Shown: positions 41,543 to 50,850, counted from the first letter of the stretch. The stretch is DNA of 64,000 nt from Cellulophaga sp. F20128 (GCF_023015805.1 NZ_JALKBA010000011.1:1-64000); one strand, 5' to 3'. Notes: generated from the sequence alone by a model not told the origin. Numbers and translations are program-made.

Positions 41543-42211
41543 ATGGCGAATCTTGATGTGGTATATGAAAACAAGGATTTTATAGTCGTAAACAAGAATG
41601 CAGGACGCATCAGTGAAAAGAGCCCCTTCGAGGATAATACAGTCGAAGATCAGGTTTTTAATCACCTTTTAAAAGTCAAGCCGAAGCCGTATGTTGGGGT
41701 GATACACAGATTAGATCGGGTAACCAGTGGGGTGTTGCTTTTTGCAAAGAAAAAAAGCATACTGGTAAAATTCAATGCGTTGTTTAGCAGTCGGCAAGTG
41801 CAAAAAACCTATTTGGCTATTGTTGCCAACAAGCCGCCAAAGGATAAAGGACACTTGGATCATTTTCTCATAAAAAATAAGCTCGAAAAAAAGGCCGAAA
41901 TAGTGCAGTCTAAATCCAAAGACTCCTTAGCTTGTAATTTATCCTATGAACTTATAGGTGAAAATGATTTTGGGTATCTTTTAAAGGTACAACCAAAAAC
42001 AGGGCGTTTTCACCAAATTAGAGCCCAATTGGCTCATATAGGGCTCCCGATAGTTGGGGATGAAAAATATGGTTCCAATAAAAAATACCTCCCATTGTCT
42101 GTTTGCTTGCATGCATGGAAAATAACGTATCTGGACTCGGTTTCTAAGGAGAAAATCAGCTTTGAGGCAACACTACCAAAAAATGATTTTTGGACTTTTA
42201 AATCAATCTAA
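41543..42211 (+). CDS. RluA-family RNA pseudouridine synthase
   Basis: 222 residues from the ATG at 41543; the upstream TTG frame adds 13 residues unlike the family. The catalytic motif H-R-L-D-R-V-T-S-G (Asp58) is intact, as are the late T-G-R-F-H-Q-I-R-A-Q-L motif and V-G-D-E-K-Y-G. There is no S4 domain, so it resembles the RluA/RluC-type catalytic domain alone. It isomerises uridine in rRNA or tRNA; the target is unknown. Monocistronic. Confidence 0.9.
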   Translation: MANLDVVYENKDFIVVNKNAGRISEKSPFEDNTVEDQVFNHLLKVKPKPYVGVIHRLDRVTSGVLLFAKKKSILVKFNALFSSRQVQKTYLAIVANKPPKDKGHLDHFLIKNKLEKKAEIVQSKSKDSLACNLSYELIGENDFGYLLKVQPKTGRFHQIRAQLAHIGLPIVGDEKYGSNKKYLPLSVCLHAWKITYLDSVSKEKISFEATLPKNDFWTFKSI

Positions 42212-42444
42212 GCATTGTGACTAACCAGGATTGAGTTTTACACTGAACAATTATACCTCTAAATTTTGAGTTGAGCATAGGGGTACTATAGCTTGTTATC
42301 TTCCTGTATACCACAATTGCAATCTCTTTGAGAAGAAAGGATATAAAAAGGTGACTTAAAACTAGAATTTGAGTACTTGGTGGTATTTATATAATTTATT
42401 ACATGTATGTTCCTATATTTAGTTTTTAATAAATCAGCCAAATT

Positions 42445-44637
42445 ATGCATAAATTTAACTCTGTCTTTGTTTTCTTTTTTTTAGTGATTTTTTATGCTTG
42501 TACAGAGGAAGAAAGTATTCCCTTGGTGCCAGACACAACTGCACCTACTGTAAATTTATCTATTGCAGGTTTACCTAATGTTGTTGCAGGTGAGGCTATT
42601 GTGGTTAGTAATAAAATAGAAATTAATATTGATGCCAACGATGAGGGAGGAGTTGCAAAGATAGAAGCGTTTATTAATGACGTAAAGGTAGGTGAAGATA
42701 CTATGCCACCTTATGCTATTACAATAGATGTGTCGTCTTATGCATCTAAGGCAGGAAAAACAGGAAATTATAAAAACTATACTTTAAAGATAGTAGCAAC
42801 TGATAAAGTTGGAAACTCCTCATCTAGTGAGATTCCAATAAATATAGACAATGAAATTCCTTCAATCACCGAAGTTTCTTTAGGGGGTGACGAAGTAATA
42901 AATGGGGATTTAAACACGGTGTTATTTGCAGTTGTAGACAATCAGGAAGTGTCTTCAGTTTTGGTATATCTAAACGAGGAATTGCTTTATGATATCAAAG
43001 ACGAAGTGTATGAGGTAAATATTGATACTTCTGCCTTAACGGATGGGGAAAATACACTAAAGATTGAAGCCAAAGACAATGCGCAAAATATAGCTAGTCA
43101 TGAAGTGCAATTTATTGTAGATAATACGGGGCCAATTATTTTGTTGGAATCCATTATAGAGGGACAAGAAATTGATGAGTCAATCCGTTTAGAACCCCAA
43201 GTTTCAGATGTTTATTCTGCAATTGCATCCCTAGAAATTTTTTATAAAGAAACAAGTTTAATGCTTTTTGATAGTACGGCTACCAATTTTGAAACAGATT
43301 TTGATCCTAATGCTTATGAGGTAGGGGATGGTAAATTGACAATTGAAGCTAAAGATAATTTAGGAAATACAAGTCAGTTAGAAGTTAGTATCAATATTTT
43401 AAGGTTAATCCTTAAAATTACAATTCCTGAAGGTTATTTTAGTCCAGCAATACAATCATTTCATAAACATTATGTGTTTGCCTCAAAAATGGATGGCACT
43501 TTAATAGATGTAGAAGAAATACGATTCCCTACTAGGGAGGTGAAGTTGCATTCCGTAGAAGAATTTGAAAATAGTGAGCAATTTACATTAACATACGCCT
43601 CAATGGGCAATAATGGGGAGAGTTCCTACTTGTACAGTCTCTCCAATTTTAATCGTGAATTTCCTAAAAATATAAATTTAGAAGCATCTAAAAGATTTAA
43701 AGTGGCCAATAGTAACCTTTATCCAATTTCGGGGTTTGATGCATCAACAGAGGTATATGCCTTTGGAAAGGATTATCATTTTACATCCTCAGCGGAGGGT
43801 GATAAATTATTGCAGTTGTTTGACCCTGTAGATCATCAATACAAGACGAATGACGTATATGTATATAGTTACAATCCCTTGGTTGATTTTTATAACTATC
43901 AATTTGTTGAGAAACCAATTCCAGCCGATTTTGAAATTAATTTCGAAGATTTCAGTGATGAAAATTTAGAACAGAAACAATTTACAACAGTTTCTAGCAC
44001 TTTTTATACAAATAATAGCAAATCATTTTCTATTTACGGGTATCAAAGTCAAGAAGATATGGAGAACGATATATTTCATAAAATATGGGAATATGGTTAT
44101 GGCGTTGATATTCCTTTTACCAGTTATGAATATCAATTAAATACCCAATTTTATGCCTATGCGCACGAGCTAATCATTGGAAATTATTATTCTCGTGGTT
44201 TAGGTTTGCCTAATGATGTAATTGATATTCCAAATTGGACGGTAGATTATTCTTTTCAAAATAATACTTTAAACCTTGTGACATCAGAAAACAGCCATAC
44301 TAATATTGAAATATATGCAGAAGGGGGTTATGATGTTGGTAGTCCTTATGTTTGGAATTTAGTTTATGATAGTGCTACAAACGATGAAATTGTCTTGCCA
44401 GAAATTCCGAGTGAACTACAAAACTTTGGATTTTACAATCAATTTCAAAACGCCGAACTAGAAATTCAGCGAGTCGGACTTTTAAAGTATAAAGAGGTGG
44501 ATAGCTATGCTGATTATATAGAAAATATAGTGCTAAAAAATAATTCTTTTGGTAAGGCAGCCCCTCAATTTGAAAGTATTTTTTCTGGGGATTATTATCC
44601 TATTTTCAATGCCGATAGTTATTTGTATAATAAGTAG
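42445..44637 (+). CDS. Large lipoprotein with Ig-like repeats and unknown C-terminal region
   Basis: 730 residues. The signal peptide ends in I-F-Y-A-C (lipobox Cys about 19). Three bacterial Ig-like repeats follow (about 30-135, 135-225, 225-320), each with an I-D-N-x-x-P or V-D-N-T-G-P boundary and the K-x-x-D-x-x-x-N/G-N pattern of such domains. The rest (about 320-730) is rich in aromatic residues and not recognised; it may be a beta-propeller or beta-sheet domain. It is likely surface-exposed on the outer membrane. No neighbour suggests a function. Confidence 0.8.
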   Translation: MHKFNSVFVFFFLVIFYACTEEESIPLVPDTTAPTVNLSIAGLPNVVAGEAIVVSNKIEINIDANDEGGVAKIEAFINDVKVGEDTMPPYAITIDVSSYASKAGKTGNYKNYTLKIVATDKVGNSSSSEIPINIDNEIPSITEVSLGGDEVINGDLNTVLFAVVDNQEVSSVLVYLNEELLYDIKDEVYEVNIDTSALTDGENTLKIEAKDNAQNIASHEVQFIVDNTGPIILLESIIEGQEIDESIRLEPQVSDVYSAIASLEIFYKETSLMLFDSTATNFETDFDPNAYEVGDGKLTIEAKDNLGNTSQLEVSINILRLILKITIPEGYFSPAIQSFHKHYVFASKMDGTLIDVEEIRFPTREVKLHSVEEFENSEQFTLTYASMGNNGESSYLYSLSNFNREFPKNINLEASKRFKVANSNLYPISGFDASTEVYAFGKDYHFTSSAEGDKLLQLFDPVDHQYKTNDVYVYSYNPLVDFYNYQFVEKPIPADFEINFEDFSDENLEQKQFTTVSSTFYTNNSKSFSIYGYQSQEDMENDIFHKIWEYGYGVDIPFTSYEYQLNTQFYAYAHELIIGNYYSRGLGLPNDVIDIPNWTVDYSFQNNTLNLVTSENSHTNIEIYAEGGYDVGSPYVWNLVYDSATNDEIVLPEIPSELQNFGFYNQFQNAELEIQRVGLLKYKEVDSYADYIENIVLKNNSFGKAAPQFESIFSGDYYPIFNADSYLYNK

Positions 44638-44952
44638 TAAAAGTTAGTAAATTATCGGATTTTATATTTTAATGTATTAATTAGTAAAAAGATATTAAAA
44701 TTATATACTACTAAAGGAACTAGTTTTGTAGGAGCCTATATCTGTACTTTGTGTTATATGATAAAGAGTTGTCACTGCGAGTGATTTTTTTTAGTAGCAG
44801 TAGCGGAAAAAGAATTAGTATCGAGAAGCTTTTAATTCAGAAAAAATTCTCTATACCTAATTCCTTATAGGAGCAACACTTAGTCTGAAGACTGCCACTG
44901 GATACGGAACACTGTCAAACAACAAATAACAACCGTCAATCAAAACCTAACA
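44638..44952. other. 315-bp intergenic region with a degenerate repeat
   Basis: Spacer between two convergent genes. The stretch 44771-44829 resembles a common flavobacterial intergenic repeat, and 44889-44945 is A/C-rich low-complexity spacer. No gene is seen. Confidence 0.45.
44771..44829. repeat. Degenerate intergenic repeat element
   Basis: It starts gtcactgcgagtga and ends gtatcgagaagc, with a central stretch between. The flanks resemble a short interspersed element that I recall as frequent in flavobacterial genomes. Only one copy is in the window, so multiplicity cannot be shown here. Confidence 0.35.
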
Positions 44953-45717
44953 TCAAAACCCTTCAAAAACGCCCAAACCAAAAAGGGCAAAGTCGTATTT
45001 AGCGGGATCGTTAGCGTCTAACTTGCGCAGACTTTTGTCTAATTCGGCCAAAGCCTTGGCATCATTTTGTTTTCGTTTTAGCAAGCCTAATTTACGGGCC
45101 ACATTGCCTGAGTGTACATCTAAGGGGCATGAAAGTAGAGCAGTAGGTATGGTTTTCCAAATACCAAAATCAACTCCGGTAGCAGCATCACGTACCATCC
45201 AGCGTAAAAACATATTGATGCGTTTGGCAGCAGATCCCTTTAATGGGTCAGATACATGCTTGGTAGTACGTTTGGGGTGTGGAATTTCAAAGAACACGGC
45301 CTTAAATTTAGAAATGGCCGTTTGTAAATTATCAGTTGCGGTATATTTTGCAAATACTGCTTCTAATCCGTTATGATGGGTATAGATATTTTGGAGACTT
45401 TTGACAAAAAAAGACAAATCGGTTTCATTAAAGGTTCGGTGTACAAATCCTTGAAACCTGTCCAAATCGTCATCGGAATGGTGCAGTATAAAGTCGTGAG
45501 GCGCATGATCCATCAGTTCCATCATCCGGGAGGCATTCGTAATAATGCTTTTGCGATTTCCCCAAGCTATAGTTGCTGTTAGAAAGGCTGCAATTTCAAT
45601 ATCTTCCTTTTTCGTAAATGCATGCGGAATTTGGATGGGGTCTGTTGTAATAAACTCCGGGTTGTTGTATTGTATTACTTTTATATCTAAAAACTCTTTC
45701 AATTCTGTCTTTGTCAT
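44953..45717 (-). CDS. TIGR02757-family protein
   Basis: 254 residues. It opens with the family pattern L-K-E-F-L-D-I-K...Y-N-N-P-E-F and has I-P-H-A-F near residue 29, a W-G-N-R-K-S-I near 53, and C-P-L-D-V-H-S-G-N-V-A-R near 200. The family is conserved in Bacteroidota and resembles helix-hairpin-helix DNA repair glycosylases in layout, but its function is unproven. The start overlaps the CPBP gene end by 4 bases, so it is the last gene of a lolD-CPBP-TIGR02757 operon. Confidence 0.88.
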   Translation of the reverse strand: MTKTELKEFLDIKVIQYNNPEFITTDPIQIPHAFTKKEDIEIAAFLTATIAWGNRKSIITNASRMMELMDHAPHDFILHHSDDDLDRFQGFVHRTFNETDLSFFVKSLQNIYTHHNGLEAVFAKYTATDNLQTAISKFKAVFFEIPHPKRTTKHVSDPLKGSAAKRINMFLRWMVRDAATGVDFGIWKTIPTALLSCPLDVHSGNVARKLGLLKRKQNDAKALAELDKSLRKLDANDPAKYDFALFGLGVFEGF

Positions 45718-46271
45718 TCTAAAGGGATGTCTAGTAGTTTAGCGGCTAAGAGCGGCATAAATAAAATTAAGCTGTGACAAGCATGCAGTAGGATAGACCA
45801 ACCCAATCCAAATTTTATACGAATAAAGGAGGCGAAAGCGCCTAAAACTAGTTGTGGAGCTACTAAAAACGGTGCTAAAATTAGGATGGTGGGTGTAATT
45901 TCAAAATTGGATATATGTACAGCACCAAATAGGACAATGGAGGTGTATAAGGCTAATTTAAAGTATTTCGAATTTTTAAAGAACACTAAAGGGCCTCTAA
46001 AAATAAACTCTTCAAACAGGGGAGCGGCAATTATTGCCATTAACCCCAACAAGGGTAATCCCATTTCATCCATGGCTTTGTTTAATGCGTGCTCATTGGG
46101 GTCTACTATTCCAAACGACTCCCAAATGGTGTTAAAAACTACAATGCCAATACCAAAGGCTAGGCCTAAGAAAAGTAATTTGGCAAAAACTGTAAGTCGG
46201 TAGTGAATAGCTGTGTTTTCATCTTTTTGATACACAGGATTTTTTAAAAAATAATAAACTTCTTTTAGCAT
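45714..46271 (-). CDS. CPBP-family intramembrane metalloprotease
   Basis: 185 residues with four to six membrane helices. The Abi/CPBP motifs are present: E-E-F-I-F-R-G near residue 86 (EExxxR), F-G-A-V-H near 115 (FxxxH), and H-A-C-H-S near 164. These residues bind a metal in Rce1-type proteases. Substrate unknown. It lies between a lolD-like ATPase (2-bp gap) and TIGR02757 (4-bp overlap). Confidence 0.9.
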   Translation of the reverse strand: MLKEVYYFLKNPVYQKDENTAIHYRLTVFAKLLFLGLAFGIGIVVFNTIWESFGIVDPNEHALNKAMDEMGLPLLGLMAIIAAPLFEEFIFRGPLVFFKNSKYFKLALYTSIVLFGAVHISNFEITPTILILAPFLVAPQLVLGAFASFIRIKFGLGWSILLHACHSLILFMPLLAAKLLDIPLE

Positions 46272-46273
46272 CC

Positions 46274-46936
46274 CTAGCTTGTAATTTGTCCGTCTACCAT
46301 AACTAATTTACGATCTGCCATATCAGCAAGTTCTTGGTTATGGGTTACAATAACAAATGTTTGTCCAAATTCATCCCGAAGCTTAAAAAATAATTGATGC
46401 AGATTGTCTGCACTTTCAGAATCTAGATTTCCACTAGGTTCATCAGCAAAAATTATAGAGGGATTGTTAATTAAGGCACGTGCCACGGCAACACGTTGTT
46501 GTTCCCCTCCAGAAAGTTCATTGGGTTTGTGCTGGTGCCTTTTTTCAAGGCCTAAGAAATTTAAAAGTTCCTTGGCTCTTTTTTCAGCCTCGGCTCTTGG
46601 CGTCTTTTTTATAAATGCTGGAATGCAAACATTTTCTAATGCCGTAAATTCTGGCAGTAATTGATGAAACTGAAAAATAAAACCAATGTGATTGTTTCTA
46701 AATCTAGCTAATTCTTTGTCCTTTAACTTGGTAATGTCTGTGTTGTTAATTAATAGTTCACTATTAGATGTTGCGGAAACAGCATCTAAAGTACCTAGAA
46801 TTTGTAATAAAGTTGTCTTGCCAGCGCCAGAAGATCCTACAATAGAAACAATTTCTTTTTCTTGAATATGGACATCTACGCCCTTAAGAACTTGCAGATC
46901 CCCGTAGAATTTTTGTATGTTTTTGGCTTTAATCAT
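46274..46936 (-). CDS. ABC transporter ATP-binding protein, LolD/FtsE type
   Basis: 220 residues. Walker A G-S-S-G-A-G-K-T is near 35, the Q loop follows, the signature L-S-G-G-E-Q-Q-R is near 140, and Walker B I-I-F-A-D-E-P is near 161. The MacB/LolD subgroup is indicated by the [18 protein letters not shown] region. Its permease partner is not adjacent. A role with LolCE-type permeases in lipoprotein release is likely but not proven. Confidence 0.9.
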   Translation of the reverse strand: MIKAKNIQKFYGDLQVLKGVDVHIQEKEIVSIVGSSGAGKTTLLQILGTLDAVSATSNSELLINNTDITKLKDKELARFRNNHIGFIFQFHQLLPEFTALENVCIPAFIKKTPRAEAEKRAKELLNFLGLEKRHQHKPNELSGGEQQRVAVARALINNPSIIFADEPSGNLDSESADNLHQLFFKLRDEFGQTFVIVTHNQELADMADRKLVMVDGQITS

Positions 46937-47136
46937 CTATCTTATTTTTTCACGGTTGAAAGTAATCATTAGCAATGATACTGCAAAAATAAATAAAAGA
47001 AAGGCCACTTCTTTATTCTATTTTATTCCTATTTTTGAAAGAGAAGATACCAATTGGAGGTGCTAATTTTTAATCAATTGTTAATAATCTGTGTTGTAGT
47101 CTGTTATAGATTGCTAGAATAAACTAAAAAGCAAAT

Positions 47137-47736
47137 ATGTCATTTTATAAAAACTTTGAAGAATATAATTTAAAAGCTACGGACGACGTAAAAGAAAAAT
47201 ATTCCAAAATAATAGAAGGTGTAGGTGAGGATGTTCAAAGGGAAGGATTGGTAAAAACGCCTGAAAGAGCAGCAAAAGCAATGATGTTTCTAACACAAGG
47301 GTACAAGCAAGACCCTGTGGAAATATTAAAAGGAGCCATGTTTAAGGAAGATTATGACGATATGGTCATTATAAAAGATATTGAGTTGTATTCCTTATGT
47401 GAACACCATATGCTTCCCTTTTTTGGCAAAGCACATGTTGCCTATATTCCAAACGGACATATTGTAGGGCTTAGTAAAATACCTAGGGTGGTCGACGTTT
47501 TTGCGAGGAGACTGCAAGTGCAAGAGCGACTAACTCATGATATTCTAGAATGCTTAAACAATACCTTAAAACCAAAAGGGGTTGCAGTTGTAATTGAGGC
47601 ATCGCACATGTGTATGATGATGCGAGGTGTTCAAAAACAGAATTCTGTTACCACAACCTCAGGATTTAGAGGACAGTTTGAAAAACAAGAAACAAGGAAT
47701 GAGTTTTTAAAGCTTATAAGTTCTAATTTGTCATAG
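47137..47736 (+). CDS. folE: GTP cyclohydrolase I
   Basis: 199 residues. Zinc and catalytic residues are in S-L-C-E-H-H-M-L-P near residue 89 and S-H-M-C-M-M-M-R-G near 157. The G-L-S-K-I-P-R-V-V motif is near 110. It converts GTP to 7,8-dihydroneopterin triphosphate for folate or pterin synthesis. It is followed 50 bp later by two small membrane proteins and the sulfite dehydrogenase genes on the same strand, but its own function need not be linked to them. Confidence 0.95.
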   Translation: MSFYKNFEEYNLKATDDVKEKYSKIIEGVGEDVQREGLVKTPERAAKAMMFLTQGYKQDPVEILKGAMFKEDYDDMVIIKDIELYSLCEHHMLPFFGKAHVAYIPNGHIVGLSKIPRVVDVFARRLQVQERLTHDILECLNNTLKPKGVAVVIEASHMCMMMRGVQKQNSVTTTSGFRGQFEKQETRNEFLKLISSNLS

Positions 47737-47786
47737 ATGTGGCATTCAATTTGCAGATTGGTTGAAGAATATTAATTTTAAACCGT

Positions 47787-48089
47787 ATGACAACTAAAAA
47801 AAATACAAAAATAAGAGATTTATTTCTTGGGCTTCTTTTTGATGCCGTGGGAATGCTCTCCTATACTGTCCTGGGATTGGGAGAGTTCTCAGACCTTGTT
47901 TGGGCTCCCTTATCTGCTTGGTTAATGACTAGAATGTATAAGGGTAGAATAGGGCAGGCTGCAGCAATGGTTTCCTTTGCTGAAGAACTAATTCCAGGGA
48001 CAGATTTTATACCCTCCTTTACCATCATGTGGCTGTATACCTATGTGTTTAGTGGTTCAAAAACTGATAAAATAATAAGTAAAAAATAA
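47787..48089 (+). CDS. Small membrane protein, conserved hypothetical
   Basis: 100 residues with two or three hydrophobic stretches (about 10-32, 35-50, 78-92) and a basic N-terminus. F-A-E-E-L-I-P-G-T-D-F-I-P near residue 63 is notable. It is not recognised. The stop codon abuts the start of the next small membrane gene (0-bp gap), and the sorA-like gene follows, so it may belong to the same transcript. Confidence 0.7.
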   Translation: MTTKKNTKIRDLFLGLLFDAVGMLSYTVLGLGEFSDLVWAPLSAWLMTRMYKGRIGQAAAMVSFAEELIPGTDFIPSFTIMWLYTYVFSGSKTDKIISKK

Positions 48090-48275
48090 ATGAAGAAAAA
48101 ACACATCCCGTATATAGTGCTCGTTTGCTGTGTATTGTTGATTGGTATGCATTTGGTAATGGCTAATTTTAACGATCTAACTCTTGGGTTTTATGTAGGA
48201 ATAATTTCTGCTGTGTTGGTTGCCATTGCAATGCTACTCAACATACGAGATCGCAGAAGAGGAAATATTAAATAA
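48090..48275 (+). CDS. Very small two-helix membrane protein
   Basis: 61 residues: a short basic start, a hydrophobic helix (about 7-24), a second helix (about 32-49), and a strongly basic end (R-D-R-R-R-G). It is not recognised. It starts right after the stop of the 100-aa protein and is 20 bp before the TTG start of the sulfite oxidase gene. It may help anchor or assemble that enzyme, or simply share the transcript. Confidence 0.6.
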   Translation: MKKKHIPYIVLVCCVLLIGMHLVMANFNDLTLGFYVGIISAVLVAIAMLLNIRDRRRGNIK

Positions 48276-48295
48276 CGATTAAATATTGATTTAGT

Positions 48296-49516
48296 TTGAA
48301 AAGAAGAAATTTTGTTAAGAAGGCCACCTTAACTACAATGGCTGGAATTATTGGAGCCGATATTGTATTTGGAGCCAACATGCCGCTAAATTACAACCCA
48401 ATGGCGTTGCAAGATGCAGACCCCTTTCAGTTGTTTGGATTGGATAAGGAGATGGTTGTTTTAAATGATAAGCCATGGAATATTGAAGCGAAAGCGCATT
48501 TATTGGATGAAAAAATAACCTCCAATAAAAATATGTTCATTCGTAATAACGGGTTAATTCCAGAAAATATTGATGTTGATAATTGGGTGCTCACCATAGA
48601 TGGAGAATCTGTAAGTGAATCAAAAACATATTCCTTAAAAGACTTAAAATCAAAATTTAAGCAGTATACCTATCAACTAACCGTTGAATGTGGAGGTAAT
48701 GGTAGAAGTGAGTTTAATCCACCAGCCAAAGGCAATCAATGGACCATAGGTGCGGTATCTTGTGCAAACTGGACCGGAGTACGCCTACAAGATGTTTTAA
48801 ATGATATAGGGATTAAAAGTGATGCGGTGTACATTGGATATCACGCCGCAGATACACATATTAGTAGGGATCCAAATAAAGAGCCAATTTCAAGAGGGGT
48901 CCCCATAGCTAAAGCAATGCAAGAAGAGACTTTATTGGCTTTTAAAATGAATGGAGAAGATATACCCGTGTCTCACGGATATCCGTTGCGTTTGGTTTGT
49001 GGGGGATGGCCTGCGTCTACCTCTGGGAAGTGGGTGAATAGAATAAGCATTCGTAATATTGTACATGATGGTACTAAAATGATGGGCACCGCATATAGAG
49101 TACCTTGCAATGCCGTGGCTCCAGGTGATGTTGTGAAGGATGAAGATATGTGTATAATAGAATCTATGCCCGTAAAATCACTGCTTACCTATCCAAAATC
49201 GGGGGCTATGATAAAGGACGGGAATACATTAAATATTAGAGGACACGCTTGGGCTGGTGAGTTAGCCGTTGAAAAAATGGAGTATTCCATAGATTTTGGT
49301 GCTACCTGGAAGGTGTGTACATTGGATAAACCCGTAAATCGATTGGCATGGCAGCATTTTTCTGCTTCGGTGTCTTTCCCTAAAAAAGGATATTATGAAA
49401 TATGGGCAAAGGCTACGGATGCTAATGGGGTAGGTCAACCTATGTTAGTTCCGGGTTGGAATCCTAAAGGTTATTTAAATAATGCGTGTCATAGAATAGC
49501 AGTAAAAGTTAATTAA
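48296..49516 (+). CDS. Sulfite oxidase/dehydrogenase molybdoprotein, SorA-like
   Basis: 406 residues from a TTG start that opens a Tat signal (K-R-R-N-F-V-K-K). The molybdopterin domain has V-E-C-G-G-N-G-R-S with Cys132 as the Mo ligand, I-G-A-V-S-C-A-N-W-T-G-V near 152, and G-Y-P-L-R-L-V near 237. A C-terminal Mo-co dimerisation domain (about 275-400) follows. It oxidises sulfite to sulfate in the periplasm and passes electrons to the cytochrome encoded next (start immediately after the stop). Related YedY-like reductases lack this dimerisation domain, which supports sulfite dehydrogenase. Confidence 0.85.
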   Translation: MKRRNFVKKATLTTMAGIIGADIVFGANMPLNYNPMALQDADPFQLFGLDKEMVVLNDKPWNIEAKAHLLDEKITSNKNMFIRNNGLIPENIDVDNWVLTIDGESVSESKTYSLKDLKSKFKQYTYQLTVECGGNGRSEFNPPAKGNQWTIGAVSCANWTGVRLQDVLNDIGIKSDAVYIGYHAADTHISRDPNKEPISRGVPIAKAMQEETLLAFKMNGEDIPVSHGYPLRLVCGGWPASTSGKWVNRISIRNIVHDGTKMMGTAYRVPCNAVAPGDVVKDEDMCIIESMPVKSLLTYPKSGAMIKDGNTLNIRGHAWAGELAVEKMEYSIDFGATWKVCTLDKPVNRLAWQHFSASVSFPKKGYYEIWAKATDANGVGQPMLVPGWNPKGYLNNACHRIAVKVN

Positions 49517-50011
49517 ATGGCAGGAGATAATGAATTTAAAGCCCAAGCAAAGCAAGTGTACCGTATGCTAGTTGTGGTTTGGTGTATTGTGCTCTTGGGA
49601 GCTGTTTTTGCAGCATATGTGCTTGTAGATCCTAGTTTATCCGCTTTTAAGGATAAAAGTGAAACAGAGCTATCTGTGGTGCGTGATGAAGTTACCGAAG
49701 ATGATTGGGATAAAGTTGAAAACGGTATACACTTACGAACAGGTTTTGTTGAAGGCGAAGGCTTGTTGACGGTTGTAAATAATTGCACCAGTTGTCATTC
49801 AGCGAAATTAGTGACTCAAAATAGAATGTCCAAAGAGCGATGGGTGGCGACAATTCGTTGGATGCAAGAGACCCAAAACTTGTGGGATTTGGGGGAAAAT
49901 GAGGAGGTAATAGTAAATTATTTAGCAAAAAATTACGCTCCAACAACCGTTGGTAGGCGTGAAAATTTACAAACTACAGCATGGTATGATTTACAGGTAA
50001 ACGCGAATTAA
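49517..50011 (+). CDS. Membrane-anchored monohaem cytochrome c, SorB-like
   Basis: 164 residues. One N-terminal membrane helix (about 17-36), then a haem c site C-T-S-C-H (C90, C93, H94). A Met near 105 is a candidate sixth ligand. Its start codon directly follows the SorA-like stop, the layout of SorAB sulfite:cytochrome c oxidoreductase, so it is the likely electron acceptor. Confidence 0.85.
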   Translation: MAGDNEFKAQAKQVYRMLVVVWCIVLLGAVFAAYVLVDPSLSAFKDKSETELSVVRDEVTEDDWDKVENGIHLRTGFVEGEGLLTVVNNCTSCHSAKLVTQNRMSKERWVATIRWMQETQNLWDLGENEEVIVNYLAKNYAPTTVGRRENLQTTAWYDLQVNAN

Positions 50012-50332
50012 TTACTTAAGAAATCTACCTAAGCCAAGTCTAACTAACATCTTTTTTTCAAAATCCCAGAAAAATTTAAACTGACCAAAAAGCCAACCAT
50101 ATGCCACTAAAAGAAATTGGTATATTGGAAAGATAATGGCTATTCTAAGCGTGGTGTATACAATTCCACCCCACCAAATTCCTTCAGGGAAAGCGGTGCG
50201 GGCTATTCCTAAAAAAGAAAGGACGGGTTTTGCAACATAAATTGATGAAGAACCTGTAATACCAAAAACAATAAAAATAATAACTACTTGAAAATTGCTT
50301 TGGATGCCCCAACGCTCTTTTAATTTCTGCAT
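50012..50332 (-). CDS. DUF6787-like membrane protein
   Basis: 106 residues with two hydrophobic regions (about 16-40 and 55-82) and a basic C-terminus. The L-K-E-R-W-G-I start and F-G-I-T-G-S-S-S motif match the flavobacterial DUF6787 family as I recall it. Function unknown. It converges end-to-end with the cytochrome gene and is last in the minus-strand group with DUF6146. Confidence 0.75.
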   Translation of the reverse strand: MQKLKERWGIQSNFQVVIIFIVFGITGSSSIYVAKPVLSFLGIARTAFPEGIWWGGIVYTTLRIAIIFPIYQFLLVAYGWLFGQFKFFWDFEKKMLVRLGLGRFLK

Positions 50333-50364
50333 GTAACTTAAGAATAAGCTGCAAATATAAAATC

Positions 50365-50820
50365 TTATATGCGAGGAACAAAATGTCCTAGACGTTGATT
50401 GTACTTTCTTTGAAAATAAATAAAGTAATTGTATAGTTTATAGTTTACTTCGTAACCGTAATCTGTGCCAGGAGCGTAATCTATTTGCATTTCATACAAG
50501 CTTGTATTGTGTCTAAATGGCTGGGAAACCCTGCTATTCCATTCCGCTACATAAAAAATGTTCTTGCTTTCTAAGTAAGACTGCGAGTAAAACTGGTAGG
50601 GTTTTGCATGGCTAGCTAGCCAGAAATCAAAACCAGGATCTATAATTGTTATTTCATATTCCGTTTTTTCATCTGCGATTACCACCGGATCGCCTTCGGT
50701 TTTGTTGAATATTTCCTTTTCAGACTCTGAAATGTCTAATTGCTTTTTGGTACTTGCGCAACTAGTTAATAAAAGTATGCTGCAAAATACTATTCCCGAT
50801 ATAAAGTGTAATTTTCTCAT
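50365..50820 (-). CDS. DUF6146-like lipoprotein
   Basis: I choose the ATG at 50818-50820 (151 residues), which opens directly into a lipoprotein signal (M-R-K-L-H-F to L-L-L-T-S-C). A longer frame from 50859 would start inside the terminator hairpin of the upstream gene. The mature part ends with Y-N-Y-F-I-Y-F-Q-R-K-Y-N-Q-R-L-G, characteristic of DUF6146. Likely outer-membrane, function unknown. Confidence 0.8.
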   Translation of the reverse strand: MRKLHFISGIVFCSILLLTSCASTKKQLDISESEKEIFNKTEGDPVVIADEKTEYEITIIDPGFDFWLASHAKPYQFYSQSYLESKNIFYVAEWNSRVSQPFRHNTSLYEMQIDYAPGTDYGYEVNYKLYNYFIYFQRKYNQRLGHFVPRI

Positions 50821-50850
50821 AACATGATTGTTTACTATAATATACGAAAA

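Noticed and set aside
44889-44945. Low-complexity A/C-rich stretch considered as a CRISPR-like or tandem repeat
   Set aside because: No regular repeat unit or spacer pattern; it is only compositionally biased.
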